64,000 bases of DNA from Pelagihabitans sp963710535 (GTDB lineage Bacteria; Bacteroidota; Bacteroidia; Flavobacteriales; Flavobacteriaceae). The notes under the pieces are model-generated. The model was not told the origin of the DNA and ran no database searches. It worked only from the letters and a program-made list of their open reading frames with translations. The stretch is from contig CAVQAW010000008.1 in assembly GCA_963710535.1 (NCBI GenBank), forward strand, positions 434,001 through 498,000. Direction: 5' to 3'. The position numbers were made by a program, and so were the translations under genes. Positions 35,290-43,761 of the stretch are shown here, one piece after another. Position 1 is the first letter of the stretch, and the number at the start of each line of letters is the position of its first letter.

Positions 35290-36681
35290 ATGAGAAAAAT
35301 TGGCAGCTTACTTTTGGTTTCCATTTTTGCCGGCGCGGTAACTTTGGGGGCTTATAAACTCTTTTTTGAAAATACCCAATACGCGCTATTGCCAGCTGAG
35401 ACCGGGGCATCAGTTTTTAACACTAGTCTTACCCCAACCTCTGCCAAAGGTGCGGGAATCAATGAAGTTGATTTTACCGTGGCCGCAGAAAATACCGTCA
35501 ACGCGGTGGTCCACGTAAAAAATGTGACCGCTAATTCAGGCCCCAGAAGTTTGAGTGACTTTTTCTTCGGCTCACAATCAGAATCGAGGCCCCAGATTGG
35601 CGTAGGATCAGGGGTCATTATTTCGTCTGACGGTTATATCGTTACGAACAACCATGTGGTCGCCAATGCAAGCCAGTTGCAGGTGACCCTGAACAATAAC
35701 AAGAGTTATGAAGCCGAACTGGTGGGCACCGACCCCAATACCGATATTGCCTTGCTTAAAATAACAGTTGACGAAAAATTACCATATCTGGCATTTGGCG
35801 ATTCTGACAATACCAAAATCGGGGAATGGGTGTTGGCCGTTGGCAACCCTTTTAATCTAACCTCCACGGTTACCGCAGGCATCATCAGTGCCAAGGCCCG
35901 AGATCTTGGAAGAAACCAATCGTTCATCCAAACCGATGCGGCAGTGAACCCCGGCAACAGCGGAGGAGCCCTTGTAAATACGAACGGGGATCTGGTGGGC
36001 ATCAATACCGCGATTTCATCCCAAACGGGATCATATGTCGGTTATTCCTTTGCTGTCCCGAGCAACATAGCCAAAAAGGTAGTAAACGACATTTTGGAAT
36101 ACGGCAACGTATTGAAGGGAATTTTGGGTATCAGTACCCCACAGACCAATACACCATATGCCATGGAAAATGGTATCGATGAAATTGAAGGGGTATATAT
36201 CAGTGAAATTCAGGAAGAATCGGGTGCAGAGGCTGCCAAATTGCAGGTGGGCGATGTCATTAAAATGATCGATAATGTAAAAATCAGACGCTTTCCGGAC
36301 CTTACAGGCTATTTATCGGCCAAAAGACCAGGTGATGTGGTCAACGTCACCGTGGCCCGTAATGGGGACGAGCTCACCATGCCCGTAAAATTGACCGAGT
36401 TGCAGACTATTGATCTACCCGTTATGGGATTGACCGTAAAAAACCTAACCGAAAATGACCGCAAGATGTTCAAGACCAAAAAAGGGGTGAAAATTGTAGG
36501 CGTACCTGAAACCTATAGGGGCTATGGTCTTGAAAACAAAATTCTGATCTCCGTGGATGATGAAGATATCGACGACATTCAGGATGCCAAAGTACTTTTC
36601 GGTAAAATATCAAGATATGGCAAAACCAGCATCACCATGCTGAATGAAAAAGGGGAACGTGAAAGGTTGATCTTTCAATAA
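35290..36681 (+). CDS. HtrA/DegP-family periplasmic serine protease
   Basis: This 463-residue protease degrades or refolds damaged envelope proteins. It has an N-terminal signal or anchor (MRKIGSLLLVSIFAGAVTLG), the catalytic triad in YIVTNNHVV (His), NTDIALLKI (Asp) and NPGNSGGALV (Ser), then a PDZ domain (about 290-375) and a degenerate second PDZ (about 385-460). The ATG at 35290 is chosen over a TTG two codons upstream. It stands alone, divergent from dapF and followed by a terminator. Confidence 0.94.
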   Translation: MRKIGSLLLVSIFAGAVTLGAYKLFFENTQYALLPAETGASVFNTSLTPTSAKGAGINEVDFTVAAENTVNAVVHVKNVTANSGPRSLSDFFFGSQSESRPQIGVGSGVIISSDGYIVTNNHVVANASQLQVTLNNNKSYEAELVGTDPNTDIALLKITVDEKLPYLAFGDSDNTKIGEWVLAVGNPFNLTSTVTAGIISAKARDLGRNQSFIQTDAAVNPGNSGGALVNTNGDLVGINTAISSQTGSYVGYSFAVPSNIAKKVVNDILEYGNVLKGILGISTPQTNTPYAMENGIDEIEGVYISEIQEESGAEAAKLQVGDVIKMIDNVKIRRFPDLTGYLSAKRPGDVVNVTVARNGDELTMPVKLTELQTIDLPVMGLTVKNLTENDRKMFKTKKGVKIVGVPETYRGYGLENKILISVDDEDIDDIQDAKVLFGKISRYGKTSITMLNEKGERERLIFQ

Positions 36682-36702
36682 GGTCCTTCTGCATTGAACA
36701 GG

Positions 36703-36729
36703 AACGCTCCAAAAGGGGCGTTTTTTTTG
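36703..36729 (+). terminator. Rho-independent terminator of the HtrA gene
   Basis: AACGCTCC-AAAA-GGGGCGTT (8-bp stem with one G-T pair) is followed by eight T residues, 21 bases after the stop codon. Confidence 0.8.
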
Positions 36730-36797
36730 TTTGCTCCCCAAAGAATCAATCATTTCTGTAATTTTACAATCAGCCCCCAGCAACAAAACCGTAAAAA

Positions 36798-38246
36798 ATG
36801 TCACAGATCAGCACCTACGAAAAAGAATTGGCCTTCCAAGCAGACCGCAGAAAGGCAACTACCGAGTTTATCAAAATCACCAGTGATTTATGGTACGACA
36901 AATCCATTGAGGTGGTATTGTTCAAGAATCAAGTCATCGATAAGAACGTGAGCGATATCATCAACCTGCATGAATATGCCGGTGCGTTCGTGCAAAAACC
37001 GATTTCTATTTTCGACTCTGTGGAAATACTTAGGGCTATCAACGATATGCCACTTCCCCCATCAAAATTGGATATCGGCAAGTTGACCTATGAATACCAT
37101 TCCGATGATAATGGATATGACGAGGTCAAGGGATTTGTAATCGACAAGCTCAAAGGCGCCAACAAAAGCAAAATCCTGGAGCCCAAAGATGTGGTACTCT
37201 TCGGTTTTGGAAGAATAGGCCGATTGGTGGCCCGTGAACTCATGGCGAAAACAGGTAAAGGAAATCAATTGCGATTAAGGGCCATCGTTACTCGGGGACC
37301 CATTACAGAGGACATCCTCGAAAAACGGGCAAGTTTGCTGCGTACCGACTCCATCCATGGCAAATTCATGGGTACCGTGAATGTGGATCTAGACAACATG
37401 GCGTTGGTCATCAACGGAACCACCGTATTTGTATTGAGCGCCACGGCCCCAGAAGAACCGGACTATTCTAAATTTGGAATTTCCGAAGCCTTGATCATCG
37501 ATAATACCGGCGCTTTCCGAGATCAACGCCAACTCTCGCGACATCTCAAGGCAAAAGGGGTTTCAAAGGTTTTGCTCACCGCGCCCGGAAAGGGGATGCC
37601 TAACATCGTTCACGGAGTCAACCACAACGAACATGATCCCGATACAACCCATCTATTTTCCGCCGCTTCCTGTACTACCAATGCGATCAGCCCTATTTTA
37701 AAAGTCATCGATGACTCGCTGGGCATTGAAAAGGGTCATTTGGAAACGATACATGCTTACACCAACGACCAAAACCTCATGGACAATATGCATGGCAAGC
37801 ACAGAAGGGGAAGGGCGGCCGCCTTGAACATGGTCATCACCGAAACCGGTGCCGGCGAGGCTGTTGCAGAAGCTTTGCCAGGTTTGAGGGGCAAATTGAC
37901 ATCAAATGCGATTCGCGTTCCGGTTCCCAATGGCTCTTTGGCCATCCTTAACCTTCAAGTGAACAACAAGACCTCCATCGACGGGGTAAACACCATTTTA
38001 AAGAAATATGCTTTGGAGGGAGATCTTGTCGAGCAAATCAAGTATTCCTTGAGCAAGGAAATTGTATCCTCCGATATAGTAGGCACCTCTGCCCCATCCA
38101 TATATGACAGTACGGCCACCATTGTGTCCAATAATGGAAAGAATATCATTCTATATATTTGGTACGACAACGAATATGGCTATTCACACCAAGTGATACG
38201 ATTGGCCAAATACATCGCCAAAGTTCGTCGGTTTACCTATTATTAA
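36798..38246 (+). CDS. Glyceraldehyde-3-phosphate dehydrogenase, long form
   Basis: This 482-residue protein is longer than the usual 330-residue enzyme. A 130-residue N-terminal region without a recognised motif precedes the Rossmann start VVLFGFGRIGRLVARELM. The catalytic cysteine is in SAASCTTNAISPILK and the substrate-binding RGRAAALNMVITETGA and WYDNEYGYSHQ are present. Such long GAPDHs occur in Bacteroidota; whether this one is glycolytic or gluconeogenic cannot be read here. It starts 116 bases after the HtrA stop and has no clear terminator. Confidence 0.92.
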   Translation: MSQISTYEKELAFQADRRKATTEFIKITSDLWYDKSIEVVLFKNQVIDKNVSDIINLHEYAGAFVQKPISIFDSVEILRAINDMPLPPSKLDIGKLTYEYHSDDNGYDEVKGFVIDKLKGANKSKILEPKDVVLFGFGRIGRLVARELMAKTGKGNQLRLRAIVTRGPITEDILEKRASLLRTDSIHGKFMGTVNVDLDNMALVINGTTVFVLSATAPEEPDYSKFGISEALIIDNTGAFRDQRQLSRHLKAKGVSKVLLTAPGKGMPNIVHGVNHNEHDPDTTHLFSAASCTTNAISPILKVIDDSLGIEKGHLETIHAYTNDQNLMDNMHGKHRRGRAAALNMVITETGAGEAVAEALPGLRGKLTSNAIRVPVPNGSLAILNLQVNNKTSIDGVNTILKKYALEGDLVEQIKYSLSKEIVSSDIVGTSAPSIYDSTATIVSNNGKNIILYIWYDNEYGYSHQVIRLAKYIAKVRRFTYY

Positions 38247-38445
38247 TAGAGCCATGTTTGGTTTTGGATGCAGTCCACAACTATGATTTCAACCATTTTA
38301 GGATGTGATGCACATGCAATAAATTGAAAGGAAACCTGTCTTTCAACGGCTAAAGTCCCATTTTTTTTCGTAATTGGTTATAATGGCTTACTTTAGTCCA
38401 CTCTAAATCCTATTAAATTAATTACAACTTAGCACCCACTCAAAA

Positions 38446-39069
38446 ATGAAAGGTTTAAGAATATTATGTATTTTGACCACCTTGTTGACCCTTAACCTAC
38501 AATTTGCACAAGAGGCTGCAGCACCGGAAGAAAACTTATCGCTGGACAATGGGCCGATCAGTAGTCAGTTCGATTATATCTTTACTAAATCAGGAAACTA
38601 CAGGGCCGATGGCGTTCGCTACGAGGTAGTTAGAGAAAGCAATCTCTACAAATTACGGAAGAACGTACTTGATTCGCTTACGGCCGTAAACAAGATTACG
38701 AGCGAATTGCAAGCCACCATCGCGGGTCATGAAACCACTATCGTTTCCCTGAACAATAAATTGGAGGAGACCACAGGCAACCTCGCGGCTGTCAGCGATG
38801 AAAAGGACAGCATGTCTTTTTTGGGCATACAAGTGGCGAAAGCCACCTATAATTTTATACTGTGGACCTTGATTGCCGGTTTGCTGGTGATGTTGTTGTT
38901 CTTTATCTACAAGTTTAGAAATAGCAATATCCTGACCCAGGAGGCCAGGACGAGTTTATCCGAACTGGAATTGGAATATGAAGACCATCGCAGAAGGGCC
39001 TTGGAAAGGGAACAAAAGATAAGCAGGCAATTACAGGATGAAATCAACAAGTACAAAAAACCCAAATAA
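38446..39069 (+). CDS. Hypothetical secreted/membrane coiled-coil protein
   Basis: This 207-residue protein has a signal peptide (MKGLRILCILTTLLTLNLQFAQ), a coiled coil (about residues 75-125, NKITSELQATIAGHETTIVS), a membrane segment (about 140-160, NFILWTLIAGLLVMLLFFIY) and a charged coiled-coil tail (about 165-205). In flavobacteria it is conserved upstream of trmD and is sometimes mislabelled as a methyltransferase for that reason; nothing in it supports that. Function unknown, perhaps a membrane scaffold. It ends in a strong terminator. Confidence 0.75.
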   Translation: MKGLRILCILTTLLTLNLQFAQEAAAPEENLSLDNGPISSQFDYIFTKSGNYRADGVRYEVVRESNLYKLRKNVLDSLTAVNKITSELQATIAGHETTIVSLNNKLEETTGNLAAVSDEKDSMSFLGIQVAKATYNFILWTLIAGLLVMLLFFIYKFRNSNILTQEARTSLSELELEYEDHRRRALEREQKISRQLQDEINKYKKPK

Positions 39070-39092
39070 AAACTCCGCAAGGAGTTTTTTCT
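39068..39092 (+). terminator. Rho-independent terminator after the coiled-coil protein gene
   Basis: AAAAACTCC-GCAA-GGAGTTTTT, a 9-bp stem with a GNRA tetraloop followed by TCTTTT, overlaps the stop codon and ends six bases before the next ATG. Confidence 0.82.
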
Positions 39093-39098
39093 TTTCCC

Positions 39099-39542
39099 AT
39101 GGTCGATATCATTAGAGCAAACCCGAATCACCTTCCCCTGATATTACCGCTTTTCGATGCATACCGGATATTCTACAAACAACCTTCGAACCTCGAGGAA
39201 GCCAAGAAATTCCTACGCCAAAGGCTGCAGCACAACGAGTCTGTGATTTTTTTGGCCATGCAGGGAAGCCATGCTGTTGGATTTACACAATTGTACCCAT
39301 TGTTCTCGTCGGTATCGATGGCTCCTGTATATCTCCTCAACGATTTGTTCGTTATAGACGCCCTTAGGGGCAAAGGTGTTGGGGAATCCTTGCTCAACCA
39401 TGCCAAGGACTTCTGTAAAACATCCGGTTTTAAGGGCCTTGCATTGGAAACTGCCATTGATAATCCGGCACAAAAGCTTTATGAAAGATTGGGTTGGCAA
39501 AAGGATGTGCATTGTTTTCATTATTTTTGGACGGCACAATAG
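39099..39542 (+). CDS. GNAT family N-acetyltransferase
   Basis: This 147-residue protein has the acetyl-CoA loop LFVIDALRGKGVGESLLNHA (about residues 84-103) and the C-terminal KLYERLGWQKD pattern of GNAT enzymes. Substrate unknown. It starts just after a terminator, so it needs its own promoter, which I do not see, or depends on readthrough. It is followed by trmD with a 20-base gap. Confidence 0.88.
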   Translation: MVDIIRANPNHLPLILPLFDAYRIFYKQPSNLEEAKKFLRQRLQHNESVIFLAMQGSHAVGFTQLYPLFSSVSMAPVYLLNDLFVIDALRGKGVGESLLNHAKDFCKTSGFKGLALETAIDNPAQKLYERLGWQKDVHCFHYFWTAQ

Positions 39543-39562
39543 CAACCAAATCACTCTCCCTC

Positions 39563-40237
39563 ATGCGTATCGACATCATAACCGTGCTGCCAGAACTTTT
39601 AAAGAGTCCGTTCGAAGCCTCGATTTTGAAACGGGCCATTGACAAGGGCTTGGTAGAAGTACATTTGCATAATTTGAGGGATTATACCGACAATAGTTAC
39701 AACCAGGTTGATGATTATCAGTTTGGTGGTGGGGCTGGAATGGTACTGATGATCGAACCCATCGATAAATGCATCGACAAACTCAAAGCAGAGCGCCATT
39801 ATGACGAGCTGATCTATATGACACCCGATGGCGAAACCCTGAACCAGAAAATGGCCAACCAGCTGTCGCTCAAGGAAAATCTGATCATTTTATGCGGTCA
39901 TTACAAAGGGGTAGACCAAAGGGTGCGGGATTGGCTGATCACCAAGGAGATCTCTATCGGTGATTATGTGCTGTCAGGGGGCGAGCTAGGGGCAGCGGTG
40001 CTCTGCGATACGATCATTCGACTTATACCGGGAGTGCTCGGCAACGAAACTTCGGCCCTTACCGATAGCTTCCAAGACAATTTACTTGCGCCCCCGGTAT
40101 ACACCCGACCTTCAGAATACAAGGGCATGCAGGTGCCCGAAATATTGTTGAGCGGCCATACGGCCAAAATTGAGGAATGGAGAGAGGAGGAGGCGCTAAA
40201 GCATACCAGGGAACGCAGGCCCGATCTTTTGCAATAA
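39563..40237 (+). CDS. trmD: tRNA (guanine-N1-)-methyltransferase
   Basis: This 224-residue SPOUT enzyme methylates G37 of tRNAs that read CNN codons, preventing frameshifts. It starts MRIDIITVLPELLKSPF and has the FGGGAGMVLMIEPI segment, the trefoil-knot SAM site YVLSGGELGAAVLCD and RLIPGVLGNETS. Length is normal. The chosen ATG avoids an implausible extension into the acetyltransferase gene. It is followed by rplS, as in most bacteria, but rplS has its own promoter. Confidence 0.96.
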   Translation: MRIDIITVLPELLKSPFEASILKRAIDKGLVEVHLHNLRDYTDNSYNQVDDYQFGGGAGMVLMIEPIDKCIDKLKAERHYDELIYMTPDGETLNQKMANQLSLKENLIILCGHYKGVDQRVRDWLITKEISIGDYVLSGGELGAAVLCDTIIRLIPGVLGNETSALTDSFQDNLLAPPVYTRPSEYKGMQVPEILLSGHTAKIEEWREEEALKHTRERRPDLLQ

Positions 40238-40273
40238 CCCATCATCCCCAAGGCAAAATTTTGTGAAAATCGC

Positions 40274-40303
40274 TTGTTGGTTCTAATATATAGACTATTT
40301 TTG
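40274..40303 (+). promoter_or_regulatory. Promoter of rplS
   Basis: TTG at 40274-40276, 19 bases of spacing and TATTTTTG at 40296-40303 match the Bacteroidota -33/-7 consensus (TTG, 19-base spacing, TAnnTTTG). The predicted leader is about 65 bases. Confidence 0.6.
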
Positions 40304-40372
40304 CAACCTGTTAAATTAACCTCTGACGAGAATCGTGAATGTTGATATTGACCAACACAGAAAATCATAACC

Positions 40373-40780
40373 ATGGAATCATTAATAAATTTTGTAGAGA
40401 ACGAGTTTGTCGCCAAAAAGGAATTTCCGAATTTTTCTTCCGGGGATACGATAACCGTTTATTACGAGATCAAGGAAGGTGAAAAAACACGGACACAGTT
40501 TTTTAAAGGCGTGGTGATCCAAAGAAGGGGATCTGGTTCAACGGAAACCTTCACTATTCGCAAAATGTCGGGAACCGTAGGTGTGGAGCGTATTTTCCCA
40601 ATCAACATGCCCGCATTGCAGAAGATCGAGGTCAACAAAAAAGGAAAGGTTACGAAGAGCACGAATCTTCTACTTCAGAGGCCTTACCGGCAAAAAGGCA
40701 AGAATCAAAGAAATTCGATCGTAGTGCCCACAAAAAAAACGAAGCTAAACGTCCCTTTTTCAAGGGACGTTTTTTATTAA
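40373..40780 (+). CDS. rplS: 50S ribosomal protein L19, C-terminus altered by a one-base frameshift
   Basis: The first 92 residues are canonical L19 (MESLINFVENEFVAKKEFPN through PALQKIEVNKKGKV). The frame then departs: as read it gives 135 residues with a tail unlike L19. Dropping one base near 40652 restores RRARIFYFRGLTGKKARIKE and a TAG at 40722-40724, for a normal 116-residue protein. The stop codon of the as-read frame lies beyond the hairpin of the terminator, another sign that the frame is wrong. L19 is part of the 30S-50S interface and is essential, so an extra base in the assembly is the likeliest cause. Confidence 0.92.
   Translation: MESLINFVENEFVAKKEFPNFSSGDTITVYYEIKEGEKTRTQFFKGVVIQRRGSGSTETFTIRKMSGTVGVERIFPINMPALQKIEVNKKGKVTKSTNLLLQRPYRQKGKNQRNSIVVPTKKTKLNVPFSRDVFY
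40747..40775 (+). terminator. Rho-independent terminator of rplS
   Basis: AAACGTCCCTT-TTTC-AAGGGACGTTT, an 11-bp perfect stem followed by TTT, lies 23 bases after the restored rplS stop. Confidence 0.87.
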
Positions 40781-41375
40781 CAATTGTTCATATATCGCGT
40801 TGATAAGGTGTTGATTTTAAATTTGTTAAATAATTGTGTTTTCAAGGATCATTCCCTTATCTTTAGATGTGATTAAAAAACGGTTCTATCAAGAATCATC
40901 GTTTAATCGCTATAAAGTTCACGTTATTTATACTGTCGTTTCAGTTTTGACCAAAAAAAGTGGCAACACGATTTAAGGAAAAAACGATCAAGGTGCCAAG
41001 GGATAAAACCCAAAAGCAAAGCTTTGTGAAATCATGCGGCCCAACTGAAATTTCGATTTCACCAACGGCTCAAATGTTTTAGGGCGGTGGGAAGAAGTAC
41101 ATACTTGAACCTTGATTTCAGGATTGGGGTCAAAAGTATTTCAAACGTGGAGATAGTGGTGTAAATGCAATCAATGGTTGCGGTTTTACTTTAGGGTGAA
41201 ACAAACAGTTTACCAGCTATTTCAAAAAAGCCATGTCAATGTATCCGTACAATGATATGGCTTTTGTTTTTGCAACCCTTCCCATACTTTCAAGGCCGTG
41301 ATACGATGGTAATAACCCGATCATTTCATCTCAGGTAAAGTTTGGTCTCCTCCCCTTTTTTTGTACCATAAATTG
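40781..41375. other. 600-base gap without a recognisable gene; possible ncRNA
   Basis: No frame in this stretch gives a recognisable protein. A TAAATTTG element (40818-40825) could start a plus-strand transcript and the hairpin at 41226-41272 could end it, giving an RNA of about 440 bases. I checked by eye for RNase P, tmRNA and SRP RNA core motifs and found none. One plus frame from a GTG at 40960 reads 40 residues and continues past three stops with protein-like runs, which may be chance or a decayed gene. Confidence 0.3.
41226..41272 (+). terminator. Strong hairpin terminator in the gap before icd
   Basis: A 13-bp stem (AAAAGCCATGTCA with TGATATGGCTTTT, one G-T pair) continues after an A-A mismatch into a 4-bp stem closed by TCCG, and is followed by GTTTTT. 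It is too far from rplS to be its terminator, since that gene already has one. Confidence 0.75.
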
Positions 41376-41383
41376 TATATTTG
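41376..41383 (+). promoter_or_regulatory. Promoter -7 element of the isocitrate dehydrogenase gene
   Basis: TATATTTG, a full match to TAnnTTTG, lies 30 bases before the ATG at 41414, with a T-run upstream in the -33 region. It rules out a TTG start at 41381, which would be inside the promoter. Confidence 0.5.
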
Positions 41384-41413
41384 CCCCTCACCGAACAAAA
41401 ACAACCAACGTTA

Positions 41414-43639
41414 ATGCCCAAGATTTACTATACCCTTACGGATGAAGCGCCTGCGCTGGCCACCCAGTCTTTTTTACCCATAGTGAAGGCCTTCACGAAA
41501 ACTGCGGGAATCGATATTGAAACCAAGGACATCTCCTTGACAGCGAGAATAATCGCCGCTTTTTCCGATTTTATTGAACCCGCCCAAAGGCTGGCAGATG
41601 ATTTATCGATATTGGGGGAAATGGCCAAAGATCCAGATGCCAACATCATCAAATTGCCAAACATCAGCGCCTCGATACCTCAATTGAAGGAAGCGATAAA
41701 AGAACTGCGGTCTAAGGGTTACCTTCTACCCGATTACCCGGATCAGCCGAAGGATGAAAAAGAAAAAGACATAAAATCACGTTACGATAAAATTAAGGGA
41801 AGTGCCGTAAATCCGGTGCTAAGGGAAGGCAACTCAGACCGTCGTGCCCCAAGGGCGGTAAAGAATTATGCCAAAAAGAACCCCCACTCCATGGGCGCTT
41901 GGAGCCCAGATTCAAAAACCCATGTCGCCACCATGGCATCAGGTGATTTCAAGGCGAACGAAAAATCGTTGACCGTCCCCAATGCCACCGCTGTGAAAGT
42001 CGCCTTGTACACCAAAGACGGCAGCGAAGTGGTACTCAAGGGAAAAATTGACCTTTTACCTGGAGAGATCATCGACGCATCGGTATTGGGCAAGAAGGCC
42101 CTGGTCGCTTTTTTGAAAGAGCAGGTCGCCGATGCCCAAGCAAAAGGCGTCCTTTTTTCGATCCATCTCAAGGCCACCATGATGAAGGTATCGGATCCCA
42201 TCATTTTTGGCCATGCCGTAAAGGCCTACTTCGCCGATGTTTTCGATCAATACGGAAGCATTCTTGATCGGGCCGGCATCAATGCCAATGATGGGATGGA
42301 GAACCTGTTGACCAAAATCAAGGAACTTCCCCCACAAGAAAAACAAAAAATAGAAGCGGCAATACAACAAGATCTTCAGACCGGTCCGTCCCTTGCCATG
42401 GTAAATTCTGAAAAAGGCATCACCAACCTTCATGTCCCCAGCGATGTGATCATCGATGCCTCCGTACCCGCCATGATTCGGACATCCGGCAAAATGTGGG
42501 ACAGCAAAGGAAAATTACAAGATACCAAAGTCGTTATCCCGGATAGCAGTTATGCAGGCATTTACACCGCTACCATCGATTTCTGCAAAAAACATGGAGC
42601 CCTGGATCCCAAAACCATCGGCTCTGTAGCCAATGTTGGGCTCATGGCACAGAAAGCCGAAGAATACGGTTCCCACGATAAAACATTTGAAATCCAAAAA
42701 AATGGGACCGTCAAGGTCATCGACCTGAACTCGGGTGCCACTCTTCTTGCCCATGAAGTTGAAACGGGAGATATTTGGAGGATGTGCCAAGTAAAAGATG
42801 CCCCGATCCAAGATTGGATCAAATTGGCGGTTTCCCGTGCCAGGGCCACCAACGACCCTACCATTTTTTGGCTTGACAAAGATCGTGCACATGATAGGGA
42901 ATTGATCAAAAAAGTGAACCATTACCTACCTGGCCTCGACACCAAAGGATTGGATATCCGTATCCTTTCCCCCATCAAGGCCACCGAATTTACGCTGGAA
43001 CAGATCACACAGGGCAAAAACACCATTTCAGTTTCAGGAAACGTGCTAAGGGATTACCTTACCGACCTTTTTCCCATCTTGGAAGTAGGTACGAGCGCAA
43101 AAATGTTGTCGATCGTACCCTTGATGAATGGCGGCGGGCTTTTTGAGACCGGGGCCGGCGGCTCAGCACCCAAACATGTTGAACAATTTCTCGAAGAGGG
43201 CCATTTGCGTTGGGATTCATTGGGCGAATTTTTGGCACTTGGGGTTTCGCTCGAATTTTATGGTGAAAAATACGGCAACCTCAAAGCACGTATTTTGGGC
43301 GACGCCCTCGATAGTGCAACGGAAAAGTTCCTCGACAACAACAAATCACCTTCGAGAAAAGTGAAGGAATTGGATACACGCGGAAGCCACTTTTATCTGG
43401 CGCTGTATTGGGCCGAAGCCTTGGCCACGCAGAACAAGGACCAAAAATTGAAATCCATTTTTGAGAAGATTGCAGGGGCCATGAAAGCGAGTGAAAGTAA
43501 AATTGTTGCCGAGCTCGAAAATGCCCAAGGAAAGGAACAACATATCGGTGGTTATTACCAACCCGATATTGACCTGATGAGCAAGGCCATGAGGCCAAGC
43601 CAGACCTTCAACCATATCTTGGAACAGATCGAAGGCTAG
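41414..43639 (+). CDS. icd: NADP-dependent isocitrate dehydrogenase, monomeric type
   Basis: This 741-residue enzyme oxidises isocitrate to 2-oxoglutarate in the TCA cycle. It is of the monomeric class II type, with the diagnostic MPKIYYTLTDEAPALAT start, the substrate site in PVLREGNSDRRAP, the metal site DLFPILEVGTSAKM and NADP-binding HYLPGLDTKGLDIRI. Length is normal for the family and about twice that of dimeric IDH. It is a single-gene unit with its own promoter and terminator. Confidence 0.96.
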   Translation: MPKIYYTLTDEAPALATQSFLPIVKAFTKTAGIDIETKDISLTARIIAAFSDFIEPAQRLADDLSILGEMAKDPDANIIKLPNISASIPQLKEAIKELRSKGYLLPDYPDQPKDEKEKDIKSRYDKIKGSAVNPVLREGNSDRRAPRAVKNYAKKNPHSMGAWSPDSKTHVATMASGDFKANEKSLTVPNATAVKVALYTKDGSEVVLKGKIDLLPGEIIDASVLGKKALVAFLKEQVADAQAKGVLFSIHLKATMMKVSDPIIFGHAVKAYFADVFDQYGSILDRAGINANDGMENLLTKIKELPPQEKQKIEAAIQQDLQTGPSLAMVNSEKGITNLHVPSDVIIDASVPAMIRTSGKMWDSKGKLQDTKVVIPDSSYAGIYTATIDFCKKHGALDPKTIGSVANVGLMAQKAEEYGSHDKTFEIQKNGTVKVIDLNSGATLLAHEVETGDIWRMCQVKDAPIQDWIKLAVSRARATNDPTIFWLDKDRAHDRELIKKVNHYLPGLDTKGLDIRILSPIKATEFTLEQITQGKNTISVSGNVLRDYLTDLFPILEVGTSAKMLSIVPLMNGGGLFETGAGGSAPKHVEQFLEEGHLRWDSLGEFLALGVSLEFYGEKYGNLKARILGDALDSATEKFLDNNKSPSRKVKELDTRGSHFYLALYWAEALATQNKDQKLKSIFEKIAGAMKASESKIVAELENAQGKEQHIGGYYQPDIDLMSKAMRPSQTFNHILEQIEG

Positions 43640-43663
43640 GTCAATACGAAATATGATAACAGG

Positions 43664-43691
43664 CCCCCGGTTTAAAAGCGGGGGTTTTACT
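43664..43691 (+). terminator. Rho-independent terminator of icd
   Basis: CCCCCG and CGGGGG form a 6-bp GC stem with a 9-base loop, followed by TTTTACTTT, 25 bases after the icd stop. Confidence 0.72.
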
Positions 43692-43736
43692 TTCCCAAAA
43701 AACTGTTAAGCTTTTTTATGTGCGGTCTAACCCCAT

Positions 43737-43744
43737 TACTTTTG
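43737..43744 (+). promoter_or_regulatory. Promoter -7 element of the TonB receptor-DUF4249 operon
   Basis: TACTTTTG, a full match to TAnnTTTG, with TTTTTT 19 bases upstream in the -33 position. It lies 18 bases before the ATG at 43762 and argues against the in-frame codon at 43720 as the start. Confidence 0.5.
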
Positions 43745-43761
43745 AAAAAAAATTGCATTTG

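Noticed and set aside
42056..42433. Frames of 112-135 codons antisense to isocitrate dehydrogenase.
   Set aside because: They overlap a well-conserved 741-residue gene and have no motifs or start signals.
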